A stretch of 64,000 bases of DNA from Streptomyces sp. GTDB lineage: Bacteria; Actinomycetota; Actinomycetes; Streptomycetales; Streptomycetaceae. How positions within the stretch are numbered: position 1 is the stretch's first letter; each line of letters begins with the position of its first letter. This document shows, one piece after another, positions 62,586 through 64,000 of the stretch. The DNA lies in assembly GCF_031181705.1 (NCBI RefSeq), contig NZ_JAPSKN010000009.1, forward strand, positions 1-64,000. Direction: 5' to 3'. The notes beneath the pieces are model-generated. The model searched no databases. It worked only from the letters and a program-made list of their open reading frames with translations, and was not told the origin of the DNA. The position numbers and the translations under genes were made by a program.

Positions 62586-62591
62586 TAGGTT
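62586..62591 (+). promoter_or_regulatory. Candidate -10 box of the MscS-family gene
   Basis: TAGGTT lies 7 bases before the ATG at 62599, so a transcript would begin at or beside the start codon. TTCATG 15 bases upstream is a poor -35. This is the same arrangement as at 37749 and 47102. Confidence 0.35.
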
Positions 62592-62598
62592 CGGGGGC

Positions 62599-63744
62599 AT
62601 GGAGAACCTGCTACGACCGCTGATCGTGGTCGGTGGCTCGGTCGTGCTCACGCTGGTGATCGGCTGGGCCACCGACTTCCTGCTGCGCAAGGCCGACGAA
62701 CGGCACCACGACACCCCGCTGTGGGGTCTGCTCCGCCGTGCCCGCATCCCCTACCAGCTGGTGCTGTGCGCCGCCCTGCTGAGAGGGTCCTACGACGAGG
62801 CGGACCTGCTGCAGAGCCGCCAGGAGGCCGTCGGCCGGGTGCTGACCCTGGTGCTGATCGGATCGACCGCCTGGCTGGTGATCCGTATCGCGGCGGCGAT
62901 CGTCGAGACGTCGTACAGCCGGTACGCCCATGGCCGGGCGCACCGCGACCCGGCCCGGGTCCGCCGGGTGCGCACCCAGGTGTCGCTGATCATGCGGGTG
63001 GTGTCCGCGATCGTCGGCGTGGTGGCCGCGGCGAGCATGCTGCTGACCTTCCCGGCGTTCAAGGCGGCCGGCGCCTCGCTGCTGGCCTCGGCCGGCATCC
63101 TCGGCATCGTCGCCGGTGTCGCCGCCCAGTCCACGCTGAGCAACATGTTCGCCGGGTTCCAGATCGCCTTCGGCGACATGGTGCGCATCGGGGACACCGT
63201 GGTCGTGGACGGCGAGTGGGGCACGGTCGAGGACATCACGCTGACGTTCCTGGCCGTGCGCACCTGGGACGAACGGCGGATCACCATGCCGGTGTCGTAC
63301 TTCACGTCCAAGCCGTTCGAGAACTGGTCGCGGGGCACGCCGCAGATGACCGGCATCGTCTTCTGGCACCTGGACCACACGGCCCCCGTGGAGGCGATGC
63401 GCGACAAGCTCCGCGACATCCTGCGCGAGTGCCCGGCCTGGGACGGCCGCGCCTACGACCTGTCCGTCACGGACACCACCCCGAACACCATGCAGGTACG
63501 CGCCCTGGTGACCGCCAAGGACGCCGACGACATCTGGACGGTCCGGGTCGCGGTCCGCGAGCGGATGATCCGCTGGCTGGCCGACGAGCACCCGTACGCC
63601 CTGCCCCGGGTGAACACGGCGGACGCGGTGCTGCCACCGCCCCGGAACGGCCACCACCCCTCGCGCGACGGAGACCGGCCGGCCTCGTCGGACGGCGTCC
63701 CGGTCCAGCGCCGCTACCACGGCTCGCCCCGGACGGAGCGCTGA
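62599..63744 (+). CDS. MscS-family mechanosensitive channel
   Basis: 381 residues. Four membrane helices are present (about 8-28, 50-62, 78-105 and 128-152), then the pore-lining helix in FKAAGASLLASAGILGIVAGVAAQSTLSN and the MscS beta domain FGDMVRIGDTVVVDGEWGTVEDI. A cytoplasmic alpha/beta domain and a hydrophilic, His/Pro-rich tail of about 35 residues follow. It probably relieves osmotic pressure. The ATG at 62599 follows GGGGG closely, and initiation may be leaderless. Confidence 0.92.
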   Translation: MENLLRPLIVVGGSVVLTLVIGWATDFLLRKADERHHDTPLWGLLRRARIPYQLVLCAALLRGSYDEADLLQSRQEAVGRVLTLVLIGSTAWLVIRIAAAIVETSYSRYAHGRAHRDPARVRRVRTQVSLIMRVVSAIVGVVAAASMLLTFPAFKAAGASLLASAGILGIVAGVAAQSTLSNMFAGFQIAFGDMVRIGDTVVVDGEWGTVEDITLTFLAVRTWDERRITMPVSYFTSKPFENWSRGTPQMTGIVFWHLDHTAPVEAMRDKLRDILRECPAWDGRAYDLSVTDTTPNTMQVRALVTAKDADDIWTVRVAVRERMIRWLADEHPYALPRVNTADAVLPPPRNGHHPSRDGDRPASSDGVPVQRRYHGSPRTER

Positions 63745-63771
63745 GGACGACCGGTCAGGGCCGCACACCGG

Positions 63772-63809
63772 GGAGGACGGCCGCCCGCACCGGCGCGCGG
63801 CCGTCCTCC
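63772..63809. terminator. Hairpin between the MscS gene and the short-chain dehydrogenase gene
   Basis: GGAGGACGGCCGC at 63772-63784 pairs exactly with 63797-63809 around a 12-base loop. It lies between two convergent gene ends. Confidence 0.65.
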
Positions 63810-63820
63810 TCTGCCGGGCC

Positions 63821-64000
63821 TCAGTGCCCGCGCTCGGCGCCGCCGTTGACCTGGATGATCTGCGACGTGATGTGCCCGTCGGCCGGCGAGGCGAGCCAGT
63901 GCAGCGTCCCGGCGACGTCCTCGGGCGTTCCGGCCCGCCCGTTCGAGGTCTCGCCGACCAGCCGGGCCCGCCGCTCCGCGCCCATCGCGTCCCCGGAGAA
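63821..64000 (-). CDS. Short-chain dehydrogenase/reductase, C-terminal end, cut by window edge
   Basis: The last 59 codons of a gene entering from the right. The end ...GRAGTPEDVAGTLHWLASPADGHITSQIIQVNGGAERGH is the typical C-terminus of classical SDR enzymes such as 3-oxoacyl-ACP reductases (P-E-D-V-A, WLAS, ITSQ.I.VNGG). The NAD(P) site and catalytic Tyr-x-x-x-Lys lie outside the window, so cofactor and substrate cannot be judged. Confidence 0.85.
   Translation of the reverse strand, partial: FSGDAMGAERRARLVGETSNGRAGTPEDVAGTLHWLASPADGHITSQIIQVNGGAERGH

Overview
The window is a stretch of high-GC actinobacterial chromosome, almost certainly Streptomyces. The signs are very GC-rich third codon positions, frequent GTG starts, translational coupling through 4-base stop/start overlaps, the bifunctional isomerase PriA in the his operon, a TrpM-like gene between trpC and trpB, and a 1179-codon DnaE. 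From memory the gene order resembles the core chromosome of S. coelicolor around SCO2010-SCO2070. I see no insertion sequence, prophage, CRISPR array, rRNA or tRNA.

Layout, left to right. 1-6.5 kb: the N-terminal half of an M1 aminopeptidase, a receiver-only response regulator, an AroQ-type chorismate mutase, a GNAT acetyltransferase, a putative zinc peptidase with a zinc ribbon, a solitary cytochrome b (QcrB paralogue) and a VWA protein. 6.5-14.4 kb: a FtsX/MacB-type ABC system made of two very large permeases flanked by two ATPases, the second with an AbrB-like tail. 14.5-20.6 kb: gltB-gltD glutamate synthase with a candidate GlnR site upstream. 21.0-21.7 kb: a VIT1/CCC1 family metal transporter. 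22.0-28.9 kb: a tightly coupled six-gene operon of four dissimilar ADP-ribosylglycohydrolase-family proteins, a family III CoA-transferase and a CitE-like lyase. I regard it as the most interesting, functionally unexplained unit here.

28.9-44.2 kb is a biosynthetic block read leftwards. hisD-hisC-hisB-(54-aa membrane protein)-hisH-priA-RidA-hisF are joined by a chain of 4-base overlaps. Then come hisI-trpE, three small membrane-protein genes, trpC-trpM-trpB-trpA, a membrane-anchored DsbA-like protein and lgt. PriA serves both pathways, which fits the absence of trpF in the window. hisG, hisE, trpD and trpG are not in the window.

44.4-52.5 kb holds a beta-helix membrane protein, a helical-repeat protein, a LON-substrate-binding-domain protein, YbaK, a DUF2567-like protein, an ABC-2 exporter pair and a NYN-domain protein. 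52.7-64 kb holds a 54-aa charged protein, dnaE, a DUF2252 kinase-fold protein, an integral membrane protein, a second DsbA-like protein, the Tat-exported phosphatase PhoD, a small secreted SH3-like protein, a dienelactone-hydrolase-like protein, an MscS channel and the tail of a short-chain dehydrogenase.

Most gene boundaries are well supported. Strong perfect inverted repeats mark several convergent or operon ends. The only non-coding stretch over 300 bases is the gltB upstream region (20628-21009), which has its own entry. Family assignments rest on motif recognition by eye; no database search was run.
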